A DNA stretch of 64,000 nt from JADJLQ01 sp044227925. GTDB taxonomy: Bacteria > Bacteroidota > Bacteroidia > Chitinophagales > Saprospiraceae. Positions within the stretch are counted from its first letter, which is position 1; every line of letters starts with the position of its first letter. The notes under the pieces are model-generated. The model worked only from the letters and a program-made list of their open reading frames with translations, did no database searches and was not told where the DNA came from. Below, piece after piece: positions 1 through 8,418 of the stretch. Position numbers and translations under genes: made by a program. Where the stretch lies: NCBI GenBank assembly GCA_044227925.1, contig JBGAVW010000003.1, positions 100,594 to 164,593 of the forward strand, written 5' to 3'.

Positions 1-1047
1 CTATCCCTTAGAGGTCAGTCAAATGGCAAATTTTACCAATCTTATAATTTCTCATTCACTGAGCCCTGGCTGGGTGGCAAAAAACCAAATTCATTTTCTA
101 TCGGTGCATTTCTTACAAAGATCGATTATACATTATATGGAAGCGGTAAACAAGCCATTACCCGATTTTTCATTGGACATGGTACCCAGCTAAAGTGGCC
201 TGATGATAATTTTGTCAGCAATACCACCCTCAACCTTGAAAATATCGCCGTTCAAGGTACCAGTTATAACAGTTACCAATCATTTATAGATCCACGCACA
301 CATGAAGTGATTACTGAAGGTCGATTTAATAATTTTAGCTTGAAACAAACGTTTGCCCGCAATACCATTTATGACCCCTTGTTTCCAAGATTTGGCTCCA
401 ATATTTCCCTTACCATTTCTCTTACCCCACCCTATTCTTTGATCGGAAACAGTAATCCGGATGGTCCGGCCAAGGAGGTATATAAATGGGTAGAATATCA
501 TAAATGGAGATTTGATGCTCAATGGTATGCCACCCTGGTAGGTAAATTGGTATTGAAAATGGAAACCAAAATGGGTCTTTTGGGATTTTATAATAAAAAA
601 ATAGGCCTTTCACCATTTGAAAGGTTCCAATTGGGAGGCGATGGTCTTAGTAACCAAAACTACGGGATCACAGGTAGAGATATCCTTAGATTAAGGGGAT
701 ATGAAATCACCGATTTATCATCTAATGACCAATCTAAAGGAGGAGCCACTATATTTAATAAATTCACTATGGAGCTCCGGTATCCTATCACCTTAAATCC
801 GAGCTCATCGATATTTGTCCTTTCATTTCTGGAAGGTGGAAATGCCTGGATAGGCAGCAAAAACTGGAACCCGTTTGAACTCAAACGTACAGCCGGTTTC
901 GGTATGCGTGTATTCTTACCTATGTTTGGTTTGCTTGGATTTGACTACGGTTTTGGATTTGACAAAACTGCTCAGCAGACTTCAGGCAAAAAAGGGCTGG
1001 GTGCGTATGGCAAGTTTAGTATTATACTGGGATTTGAACCAGATTAA
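1..1047 (+). CDS. BamA-family outer membrane protein, C-terminal part (5' end outside window)
   Basis: The frame is open from the first base to the TAA at 1045-1047, giving 348 residues without a start, so this is the 3' part of a longer gene. The motif EPWLGG near residue 21 and alternating aromatic/polar beta strands to the end match the barrel of the BamA/Omp85 family, which inserts beta-barrel proteins into the outer membrane. A VPWLSG-like EPW motif typically opens the barrel region of Bacteroidota BamA. The POTRA domains would lie upstream. It could also be a TamA or other Omp85 paralogue; the window cannot separate these. A strong terminator follows 25 bases after the stop, so this gene ends its transcript. 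Confidence 0.85.
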   Translation, partial: LSLRGQSNGKFYQSYNFSFTEPWLGGKKPNSFSIGAFLTKIDYTLYGSGKQAITRFFIGHGTQLKWPDDNFVSNTTLNLENIAVQGTSYNSYQSFIDPRTHEVITEGRFNNFSLKQTFARNTIYDPLFPRFGSNISLTISLTPPYSLIGNSNPDGPAKEVYKWVEYHKWRFDAQWYATLVGKLVLKMETKMGLLGFYNKKIGLSPFERFQLGGDGLSNQNYGITGRDILRLRGYEITDLSSNDQSKGGATIFNKFTMELRYPITLNPSSSIFVLSFLEGGNAWIGSKNWNPFELKRTAGFGMRVFLPMFGLLGFDYGFGFDKTAQQTSGKKGLGAYGKFSIILGFEPD

Positions 1048-1072
1048 TTATATTATATACGTGTGATATCTT

Positions 1073-1109
1073 AAAAGAGAATGAAGATAGTATCCTCATT
1101 CTCTTTTTT
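1073..1109 (+). terminator. Rho-independent terminator after the BamA-like gene
   Basis: A perfect 12-bp stem (1073-1084 with 1096-1107, AAAAGAGAATGA / TCATTCTCTTTT) closes an 11-base loop and runs into a T-tract up to 1109. It lies 25 bases after the BamA-like stop codon. Its position also argues that the next gene starts downstream of it. Confidence 0.85.
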
Positions 1110-1166
1110 GTTTTGCTTACACCCAATATTATTCTTCGTATTTTTACCATACTTACATCACATCCA

Positions 1167-2057
1167 TTGAAAACGAATAAAAATAAAGATCATAAATCTG
1201 AGCGATCAGACAGATCATTTAAGCCGGAAAAAACCTTCAAGCCAAAGAAAAAAAAAGAGGTTGCCCGGAAGACGGTTCATGCAGGGGATAAACCCAATGT
1301 AAACGCTTCATCAAATACTTCCTCTCCCGATGATATACGACTCAATAAATATGTAGCTCAATGTGGAATTGCCAGCCGCAGGGCTGCAGATGAATTAATT
1401 CAAAACGGGAAAATATGGGTAAATGGAATTGAAGTACGGGAACCGGGCACCAGGATTAAAATAAAAGACCGGGTGACCTATCAGGGCAAACTTTTAAAGC
1501 CGGAACAAAATATGGTGTATATTCTCATGAATAAACCCAAGGATACCATCACCACATCCAATGATGAAAAAGGCCGTAAGACCGTACTCGATATAGTCCA
1601 ACCTAAAATAAAAGAACGCGTATATCCTATAGGAAGGTTAGACAGGATGACCACAGGACTATTAATACTCACCAATGATGGAGAGTTGGCCAAAACGCTG
1701 AGTCATCCAAGTAGTGAAGTTCGTAAAGTGTATTCTGCGGTATTAAACAAAGCACTTGGTCTTACAGATCTGGACAAAATAGCAAAAGGTGTAGAGCTGG
1801 AAGATGGCAAGGCAAATATTGACGGAATCTCCTATATCGATGGTGCCCCTAAAAACGAGATAGGAATTACATTACATTCAGGCAAAAACAGAATTGTACG
1901 CAGAATATTTGAAAGCCTGGGCTATGATGTGGTAAAATTGGATCGGGTATCATTCGCAGGGCTTACTAAAAAAGACTTACCCCGTGGTCATTTCCGACAT
2001 TTGACTGAAAAGGAAGTGACTTTATTAAAACATTTTGGAAATAGAAAAAAGAAATAG
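1167..2057 (+). CDS. Pseudouridine synthase, RluB/RsuA family
   Basis: This 297-residue protein isomerises a specific uridine in rRNA to pseudouridine. It has a basic, low-complexity N-terminal tail of about 60 residues rich in Lys, Ser and Pro (common in Bacteroidota members). An S4 RNA-binding domain follows (IRLNKYVAQCGIASRRAADE), then the RsuA/RluB catalytic domain with the GRLD motif containing the catalytic Asp (YPIGRLDRMTTGLL). The frame is open from 1113, but that TTG sits just past the upstream terminator's T-tract. The TTG at 1167 (product begins MKTNKNKDHK) is the better start. The substrate position (23S 2605 for RluB, 16S 516 for RsuA) cannot be decided from sequence alone. The gene stands alone. 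Confidence 0.85.
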   Translation: MKTNKNKDHKSERSDRSFKPEKTFKPKKKKEVARKTVHAGDKPNVNASSNTSSPDDIRLNKYVAQCGIASRRAADELIQNGKIWVNGIEVREPGTRIKIKDRVTYQGKLLKPEQNMVYILMNKPKDTITTSNDEKGRKTVLDIVQPKIKERVYPIGRLDRMTTGLLILTNDGELAKTLSHPSSEVRKVYSAVLNKALGLTDLDKIAKGVELEDGKANIDGISYIDGAPKNEIGITLHSGKNRIVRRIFESLGYDVVKLDRVSFAGLTKKDLPRGHFRHLTEKEVTLLKHFGNRKKK

Positions 2058-2191
2058 ACTATTCCACTTCGATGTAAGCCCCTGGGGTAACAGTGGGGCT
2101 ACTGTTAAATTTTCTTGCTGCATTAAACTTCATAATTAATCTATCGTCAAAGCGTTATCTTTCGTATAAATAGATATTAAATCTCATTGTC

Positions 2192-3832
2192 ATGGTAAAA
2201 CCATATGCCGGTTCATTCGGCAAACCCGAGTTAATGCATCTCCTTCGCAGAACCCTTTTCGGTGTTTCACCTTCAGATTTGAAATTTTTCGCGGGCAAAT
2301 CGCTAAATGAAGTAGTGGACTATCTTCTGGATATTCCCAACACACCTCCTACTCCACCCATAAGAGCTTATCAGGGAAAGGCTCTTACCACTTTTGATTC
2401 CGGAGTTCCATTTGGAGAAACCTGGGTCAATACCAGACCGCTGGATACTGAACAAAGCCCAAATGGTGCCAGAAGGGCCTCCTACAAACAATGGTGGATT
2501 CAGCTTATGACTGGTCAGAATAGAAACCTGAGAGAAAAAATGGTTTTATTTTGGCATAATCATCTTGTCACCGATACTAATGATACGGTGGATGTGCCAG
2601 CACTTGCTTACAGGTACAATGTACTGTTGAGATCAAACTGCATTGGTAATTTTAGAAAACTCATGTATGACATTACTATTGATGGTGCTATGCTGCGATA
2701 TCTCAATGGTGAAAGAAATACAGCGAGTGCTCCGGATGAAAACTATGGTCGGGAGTTGCAGGAATTATTTTGCGTAGGCAAAGGACCCGAATCAAAGTAC
2801 ACCGAAGAAGATGTGAAGGCAGCGGCACGGGTACTTACAGGTTGGACAATTCTGTATAATGATAATTGGAATGTATTGTTCAGACCAAACCGGCATGATG
2901 CCAAGGACAAACAATTTTCTTCTTTTTATGGAAACAAGGTAATTAAAGGCGATCCTTCAGCAAATGGTGGAGCCAATGAAATAAATGAATTGCTAAATAT
3001 GATTTTTGCTAACCCGGAAACAGCAAAATTCATAGCTAGAAAATTTTTCACCTTTTTTGTATATTATGATATAAATAAAGATGTTGAATCTGATCTTATT
3101 TTACCACTTGCCGATGTATTCACTTCGTCCAATTTTGAAATCAAACCGCTTTTAAAAGCGTTGTTTACCAGTGAACTATTTTTTAAATCGGAATATCGGG
3201 GAGCCATGATTAAAAGTCCCGCAGATTACACTATTGGTATGACGAGGCAAATGGAAATGACCTGGCCAGTTGAACCTCTGGCATTCGAAGCCCGTTATTT
3301 TTTTGCCTCCCAATTATACACATACATTAATGCTCAAGGACAGGAAATCGGAGATCCGCCCAATGTAGCCGGTTGGCCAGCATATTACCAGACACCTTCT
3401 TTTTATGAGATATGGGTTGATACAGCTACTTACCCTCCAAGATTGGCTTTAAATGATGCCCTCGTCGTTAAAAACCTGAATACAGGAAATGCAAACAGTA
3501 CCAATTGGGTGCATGCTGAAAGTAAAAGTAAAATATTCAAAATCGACCCGGTTTCGTTCGTGGCCAGGTTATCAGATCCAGCTAATCCAAATCAGTTAAT
3601 AGATGATCTTGTATTTTATTTTTATGGTGTACCGATCTCCAAATCTATAAAAGAAAGCCTTAAACTCACTTTCCTATTGCGCGGGCAGAGTACTGATTAT
3701 TATTGGACAGATGCATACAATAATTACATCAATAATCCTGCTAATCCGAATTCAGAAGGCAGACAAGTGCCCAAACAACTTCAGGATCTGATCGCATATA
3801 TGTTTTCAGCCGCCGAATATCACCTTCATTAA
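2192..3832 (+). CDS. DUF1800 domain protein
   Basis: This 546-residue protein matches the DUF1800 family: an N-terminal HLLRRTLFGVSPSDL block, a central LREKMVLFWHNHLVT segment, and a conserved tail where PPNVAGWP and the GREL/ELFCVGKG motifs occur. No signal peptide is visible after the ATG at 2192. The family has no established biochemical function. It is nearly always encoded next to a DUF1501 protein, as here, with only 24 bases between the two genes. The pairing suggests a joint role in an exported or surface complex, but that is inference. Confidence 0.85.
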   Translation: MVKPYAGSFGKPELMHLLRRTLFGVSPSDLKFFAGKSLNEVVDYLLDIPNTPPTPPIRAYQGKALTTFDSGVPFGETWVNTRPLDTEQSPNGARRASYKQWWIQLMTGQNRNLREKMVLFWHNHLVTDTNDTVDVPALAYRYNVLLRSNCIGNFRKLMYDITIDGAMLRYLNGERNTASAPDENYGRELQELFCVGKGPESKYTEEDVKAAARVLTGWTILYNDNWNVLFRPNRHDAKDKQFSSFYGNKVIKGDPSANGGANEINELLNMIFANPETAKFIARKFFTFFVYYDINKDVESDLILPLADVFTSSNFEIKPLLKALFTSELFFKSEYRGAMIKSPADYTIGMTRQMEMTWPVEPLAFEARYFFASQLYTYINAQGQEIGDPPNVAGWPAYYQTPSFYEIWVDTATYPPRLALNDALVVKNLNTGNANSTNWVHAESKSKIFKIDPVSFVARLSDPANPNQLIDDLVFYFYGVPISKSIKESLKLTFLLRGQSTDYYWTDAYNNYINNPANPNSEGRQVPKQLQDLIAYMFSAAEYHLH

Positions 3833-3856
3833 TTTACCTCAAAACATTTTTTCATT

Positions 3857-5428
3857 ATGAATAGAAGAAATTTTATCAAGCAAACAGCTACCGCTGCTAC
3901 AGTGATAGGAGGCCATCCATTATATGCTGATCATTCCAATCCTATGGTGCAGGCTTTGATGGAAATGATGTACAATACGGATCGTGTGCTCATCATTATT
4001 CAGCAAAATGGAGGTAATGATGGATTAAATACGATCTTCCCTTTGGACCAATATGACAACCTTAGGGCAGCAAGAAGCAATATGCTAATGCCCTCAACAT
4101 CCATTTTAAAGCTTACAGAAAAAACCGGGATACACCCTGCAATGGAAGGAGTATACAATCTCTTTAAAGAGGGTAAAGCAGGTGTGGTACAAAGTGTAGG
4201 CTACCCAAGTTTTAATTACTCCCATTTTAGGGCTACCGATATTTGGCTCACCGGTTCAGATGCAGATGAATACCTGGATTCAGGCTGGGCCGGAAGATAT
4301 TTAAATTATGAATACCCAAATTATCCCGTGGGCTTTCCAAATACTACGATGCCAGATCCTTTGGCCATACGGGTAGGTGAAAGCGTTGGCCTTGGTTTGC
4401 AAATGATGGGAGTAAATATGGGTATTTCCATCAATTCAGCTTCGGATCCTTTAGATTTAACGGGAAGTATATTTAAAGACCCCGCTACCAATAATTATGT
4501 GGGAAAAGAACTAAGTTATTTAAGGGAAGTGCAAAGACAAACTGACAAATTTGGAGATGTGATTGTAGCAGCGTACTCTAAATCTGCAACGAAATCAACC
4601 AAATATCCTGCAAATTCATTGGCAAATCAACTTAAAATAGTGGCCAGGTTGATTGCAGGAGGCCTAAAAACCAGAATTTACTGGGTAAGCCTCGGAGGCT
4701 TTGATACCCATTCTAATCAGGTAGATGTTTCTGATTTTACAAAAGGCACACATGCCAACTTATTAAAATCACTCTCTGATAATATCGCTGCTTTTATGGA
4801 TGACACCAAGCTGATGGGACTGGAGGATCGCATAGCCGGATTCAGCTTTTCCGAATTTGGAAGAAGGATAAAGTCAAATGCTTCTCAAGGAACCGACCAT
4901 GGTTCAGCCATACCTGTAATTTATTTCGGAAAAAATATCAATTCACAGGTGTTAGGCAGCAATCCTGTAATTCCCTCCACCGTTTCTACCGGGTCCAATT
5001 TACCGATGTTATACGATTTTAGATCAATCTATGGCTCATTTTTAAATCAGTGGTTCTGTGTACCTCAGACGGATGTAGACAAACTCTTGCATGATAAATT
5101 TCAAAATCTTCCAATCCTAAAAACCACCAATTGCCTTTCTACGGCTACACATGATGAAAATGTGAACAGCGGAAAGGCAGTAATAAAAATATACCCAAAC
5201 CCATTTGTAGACCGTACCACACTTGAATATGAAAGCGATGGGGGCATGTTGAGAATTCAGATTCTGAATAATCTTGGATCCGTAATAAAATCAATGATCA
5301 ACAAAGAAGTGGCTAAAGGAAAATATAAAATGGATATTGATTTGGAAGGCCAATCTAATGGGATCTATTATATACGGTGGGAAAATGGACCTCTAAGCCA
5401 GGTCAAATCAATGGTAAAAGTCAACTAG
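3857..5428 (+). CDS. DUF1501 protein with Tat-like signal and type IX sorting domain
   Basis: This 523-residue protein starts with NRRNFIKQ, a twin-arginine type signal (R-R-x-F-x-K) followed by a short hydrophobic stretch. The body is the DUF1501 (sulfatase-like alkaline-phosphatase-fold) domain, with motifs such as QQNGGNDGLN, GGFDTHSNQ, FSEFGRRIKSN and TDHGSAIPV. The last 75 or so residues, from IKIYPNPF onward, form a Por secretion C-terminal sorting domain (type A CTD). That predicts export through the Tat or Sec system and then type IX secretion to the cell surface. The gene is probably co-transcribed with the DUF1800 gene just upstream. Substrate unknown. Confidence 0.88.
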   Translation: MNRRNFIKQTATAATVIGGHPLYADHSNPMVQALMEMMYNTDRVLIIIQQNGGNDGLNTIFPLDQYDNLRAARSNMLMPSTSILKLTEKTGIHPAMEGVYNLFKEGKAGVVQSVGYPSFNYSHFRATDIWLTGSDADEYLDSGWAGRYLNYEYPNYPVGFPNTTMPDPLAIRVGESVGLGLQMMGVNMGISINSASDPLDLTGSIFKDPATNNYVGKELSYLREVQRQTDKFGDVIVAAYSKSATKSTKYPANSLANQLKIVARLIAGGLKTRIYWVSLGGFDTHSNQVDVSDFTKGTHANLLKSLSDNIAAFMDDTKLMGLEDRIAGFSFSEFGRRIKSNASQGTDHGSAIPVIYFGKNINSQVLGSNPVIPSTVSTGSNLPMLYDFRSIYGSFLNQWFCVPQTDVDKLLHDKFQNLPILKTTNCLSTATHDENVNSGKAVIKIYPNPFVDRTTLEYESDGGMLRIQILNNLGSVIKSMINKEVAKGKYKMDIDLEGQSNGIYYIRWENGPLSQVKSMVKVN

Positions 5429-5432
5429 CATA

Positions 5433-5456
5433 TTCATTTTAGTTAGCTAAAATGAA
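5433..5456. terminator. Palindromic hairpin between convergent genes
   Basis: A perfect 10-bp stem (5433-5442 TTCATTTTAG, 5447-5456 CTAAAATGAA) has a 4-base loop. It lies between the DUF1501 stop and the convergent gene ending at 5507. On the minus strand it is preceded and followed by short T runs; there is no strong T-tract on the plus strand. It is probably a shared transcript end. Confidence 0.5.
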
Positions 5457-5506
5457 AAGGTAAATTCGGATCGTATCAGTAATCACCAATTCTAAATGGT
5501 GCGGTA

Positions 5507-6010
5507 TCATTTACATGAATTCACTTTTTCAACTTCTCCATCAGTATATTGCCAACAATCGCCAAAAATGGAACAATAACAAATCCGTACTGTGGTCCGT
5601 GCAGGAAAATCGGTTTGAAGTGTATCGCTCACCTGAGCTGACATAAATTCTACTTTTTCACCTGCAGATAATACCGAATTGGCAGGATCCGATATAGACA
5701 TCGATGTAAAGTTTGATGATCTAAGCAGGTCTTGTATAAATTGAGAGTAATTGGATTCTAATTTACCATCCAGTTCAAGGCTGATATTTTTAATAATAGC
5801 AGGACCTGTTCCCTTGTTTTGAATAAATAATGCAAAACTTTGATTGGTATATTCTACTTTTGGTTCTATATATGGCCATACAATGGCATACTGCTGATTT
5901 CTAAATATATAAGACTGATATATTGACACCGCAAGCGCACAAAGGCTTACAAAAATCGCCGCAAAATTCATTGGATTTGACGATGATGGAAAAGAAACAT
6001 ACTTTTTCAT
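5507..6010 (-). CDS. Hypothetical single-pass membrane protein
   Basis: The product is 167 residues from the ATG at 6010 (MKKYVSFPSSS); an in-frame ATG at 6025 would add five residues. Residues 15-37 form one strongly hydrophobic segment (NFAAIFVSLCALAVSIYQSY), followed by a soluble domain of about 130 residues with beta-rich character and a Cys-rich tail (RICYCSIFGDCWQY). The layout recalls small Bacteroidota and proteobacterial proteins with an N-terminal anchor and an immunoglobulin-like exported or cytosolic domain. I do not recognise a named family. It is transcribed divergently from the epimerase gene, with 84 bases between. Confidence 0.65.
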   Translation of the reverse strand: MKKYVSFPSSSNPMNFAAIFVSLCALAVSIYQSYIFRNQQYAIVWPYIEPKVEYTNQSFALFIQNKGTGPAIIKNISLELDGKLESNYSQFIQDLLRSSNFTSMSISDPANSVLSAGEKVEFMSAQVSDTLQTDFPARTTVRICYCSIFGDCWQYTDGEVEKVNSCK

Positions 6011-6094
6011 TGCAAAAAGGTACAAAGAATAACGATTTACTCATACTTTTATGTCCTATGAATACTCTGTTTTTAGACCTATCTTGCACCCCTA

Positions 6095-7126
6095 ATGGTT
6101 CTTGTTTGCTTTGGGACCCGACCCGAAATCATAAAGCTTTCACCTGTAATAGATGAATTGCGGGCCAGAGGCATCCGGTTTAAGACTGTATTTACCGGTC
6201 AGCATAAAGACATGTACCTTCAATTAAAAAACTCCATTCCTACTCCGGACTATTGGTTGGATGTGATGCGCATCAGGTCGTCTCTGGCAGACACCATCTC
6301 TTCCATTATTTTGAAGATGGACCAGATTTTAGCCAAAGGCGAAACCCAATTTCTAATCGTACAGGGGGACACTTCCAGTTCGTTTGCATGCGCTTTGAGT
6401 GCTTTCAATAATAAAGTACCTATTGGACATGTCGAGGCCGGACTCCGTACCTATAATATTGGTAGCCCTTTCCCGGAAGAAGGATACAGGCAAATGATGG
6501 CTCGCATAGCGACGCTGCATTGGGCACCTACAAAAAAAGCACTAGACAATTTAAGCAGCGAAGGTATAAAAAATGCCAGGCTCACCGGCAATACTATCAT
6601 AGATGCCTGCAGTACCCGCAATCTGGAAATAAAATACGGCAATACGGTATTGGTCACCATCAATCGAAGAGAAAATTATGGGGAAAGAATGAAAAAAATA
6701 TTCAGTGAGATAGAAGAGTTGGCCGGCAGACTGCCTGATCTCGAATTTATTTTTCCCATGAGTCCCAATCCAAATGTCAAATCAAACAAATACCTATTTA
6801 AAAAAGTAAAAGTAATCGATAGCCAGGATTACGGCGAGATCCTAAGACTAATCAGCCAGTCGAGATTTGTAATCTCTGATTCAGGTGGCTTACAGGAGGA
6901 ATGCGCAGCATTTAAAAAGAAAATACTGATTTGCAGAGAAAATACTGAACGACCCGAAGGTATCGAAGTGGGTATCGGTAAGTTAGTAAACACAGACATT
7001 CTAAATAATTACAGGTGGGCTTATGATCAACCGGAATGGAATGGATTTAATCCGTTTGGCGACGGTAAAGCACGCATAGCTATAGTCGATCATCTGCAAG
7101 AATACCTGGGCTCACTTTCAAATTAA
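6095..7126 (+). CDS. wecB: UDP-N-acetylglucosamine 2-epimerase (non-hydrolysing)
   Basis: This 343-residue protein interconverts UDP-GlcNAc and UDP-ManNAc, the donor for ManNAc or ManNAcA units of surface polysaccharides. The N-terminus FGTRPEIIKLSPVI is the family's nucleotide-sugar motif. GHVEAGLRT, the Glu-rich FPEEGYRQ and the late SDSGGLQEE motif (UDP binding) are all present in order. Length is slightly under the usual 360-380. No dehydrogenase (wecC) or glycosyltransferase gene adjoins, so the product presumably feeds a pathway encoded elsewhere. The name wecB is by family; the biological polymer is unknown. Confidence 0.9.
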   Translation: MVLVCFGTRPEIIKLSPVIDELRARGIRFKTVFTGQHKDMYLQLKNSIPTPDYWLDVMRIRSSLADTISSIILKMDQILAKGETQFLIVQGDTSSSFACALSAFNNKVPIGHVEAGLRTYNIGSPFPEEGYRQMMARIATLHWAPTKKALDNLSSEGIKNARLTGNTIIDACSTRNLEIKYGNTVLVTINRRENYGERMKKIFSEIEELAGRLPDLEFIFPMSPNPNVKSNKYLFKKVKVIDSQDYGEILRLISQSRFVISDSGGLQEECAAFKKKILICRENTERPEGIEVGIGKLVNTDILNNYRWAYDQPEWNGFNPFGDGKARIAIVDHLQEYLGSLSN

Positions 7127-7153
7127 TTTAAACCTATTTTCAACTATACAATA

Positions 7154-8257
7154 ATGAATAAATTTTCTTCACTTCTCACACTATTGATCATCCTTCTATT
7201 TGCCTGTAAAAAAGAAGATCCCGCCAGCCGTATTAATTTATCAGGTGAAATTAAAGATTATCCTGACGGCACCCTTACACTTTATAGAGTATTTGACGAA
7301 GATTCAATGATGACAGATACCTTCCCTATCAGAGGAGGTAAATTTACATTTAAATTAAATGAAAAGGAAACCCGACTGGCTACATTGGCATTTCCGGATG
7401 GCAATAATGCAATAAGACTTTTTACTGAACCAGGAGATATCACCATTAAAGGTGCTGGCAATTCTATCTCAGAATCTGAAGTATCCGGTACTCCTACTAA
7501 TGTACTTAATGAAGAATTTAAAAAACTCAATTCCGATCTTGAAGGAAGGTATAATGAATTAATGGAAGCAGGTTCAGCTGCCCAATCCACCAATGATGTA
7601 AGGGCAATGGATTCGATAACTTCTATATTGATGAATATGGAAAAAGAAAGTAATATCAAAAATGTTGACTTTGCAAAAAAACATCCTAATTCAATGCTGA
7701 GTGCGTATATAGGATTGATGTCTGGCAGTAGTGGTGGAGATTTGGATCTCAGTGGCCTGTATAAATCTCTTTCAGAAGAGGTAAAAAATTCATTTTTCGG
7801 TACCCGGTTAAAAACCATGGCTGAAGCCAACGAAAAAACAGCCATGAATGCCATAGCACCTGATTTCGAAGGGATGACTCCGGATGGCAAGCTCCTGAAA
7901 TTGTCCCAATTTAAAGGCAAATATGTCTTGATCGATTTTTGGGCCAGTTGGTGCGGACCTTGTCGACAGGAAAATCCTAATGTAGTGAAACTATACAATA
8001 ATTATAAAGAAAAAGGATTTGAAATTCTTGGTGTATCCTTGGATCAGGAAAAAGAAAAATGGGTATCGGCCATCTCAGAAGACCAACTTGCATGGCCCCA
8101 TATCTCTGACCTGAAAGGGTGGAAAAGCAGTATAGCCGCATTGTATGGTGTACAAGGTATTCCACAAAACTTTCTTATCGATAAAGATGGAAAAATTATC
8201 GCCAAAGCATTGAGAGGCCAGGGACTAAGTGAAAAGCTGGTGGAGTTGATAAAATAA
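7154..8257 (+). CDS. Thioredoxin-fold lipoprotein, DUF4369 plus TlpA-like domain
   Basis: This 367-residue protein has a lipoprotein signal (LLIILLFAC, lipid-attachment Cys at about residue 17). A DUF4369-like beta domain spans about residues 25-130, then a helical linker, then an AhpC/TSA-thioredoxin domain from about 235 to the end with the active site WASWCGPC. The architecture is typical of Bacteroidota periplasmic thiol-disulfide reductases related to TlpA/ResA, which keep exported cysteines reduced, for instance in cytochrome maturation. It follows the epimerase gene by 27 bases and may share its transcript, though a functional link is not obvious. Confidence 0.88.
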   Translation: MNKFSSLLTLLIILLFACKKEDPASRINLSGEIKDYPDGTLTLYRVFDEDSMMTDTFPIRGGKFTFKLNEKETRLATLAFPDGNNAIRLFTEPGDITIKGAGNSISESEVSGTPTNVLNEEFKKLNSDLEGRYNELMEAGSAAQSTNDVRAMDSITSILMNMEKESNIKNVDFAKKHPNSMLSAYIGLMSGSSGGDLDLSGLYKSLSEEVKNSFFGTRLKTMAEANEKTAMNAIAPDFEGMTPDGKLLKLSQFKGKYVLIDFWASWCGPCRQENPNVVKLYNNYKEKGFEILGVSLDQEKEKWVSAISEDQLAWPHISDLKGWKSSIAALYGVQGIPQNFLIDKDGKIIAKALRGQGLSEKLVELIK

Positions 8258-8261
8258 TAAA

Positions 8262-8417
8262 ACGAATTACGAATTACGATTTACAATTTTACGATTTACG
8301 ATTTGTCAATATACAAATGCTACGATGTATGACTTGATTGATTGCAAAGCAACTTCAAGAAAAACAACACGTATTTCGTAAAATTGTAAATTGTAAATTG
8401 TAAAATCGTTAATCGTT
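8262..8417. repeat. Intergenic AT-rich heptamer repeats arranged as an inverted repeat
   Basis: The left arm (about 8262-8309) consists of degenerate 7-base units of the type TTACGAT/TTACAAT. The right arm (about 8375-8417) holds the complementary units (ATTGTAA, ATCGTTA). The two arms can pair over about 40 bases with interruptions around a central 65-base spacer. The element fills the gap between two convergent genes and could act as a bidirectional transcript end. Such short-unit repeats are common between convergent genes in this phylum. The spacing is too irregular and the units too short for CRISPR. Confidence 0.6.
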
Positions 8418-8418
8418 T

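Noticed and set aside
7282..7998. 238-residue reading frame on the minus strand
   Set aside because: It lies opposite the thioredoxin-fold lipoprotein gene, which has clear domain motifs; the reverse frame shows no family features.
8262..8417. CRISPR array
   Set aside because: Units are 7 bases, degenerate and without unique spacers; no cas genes in the window.
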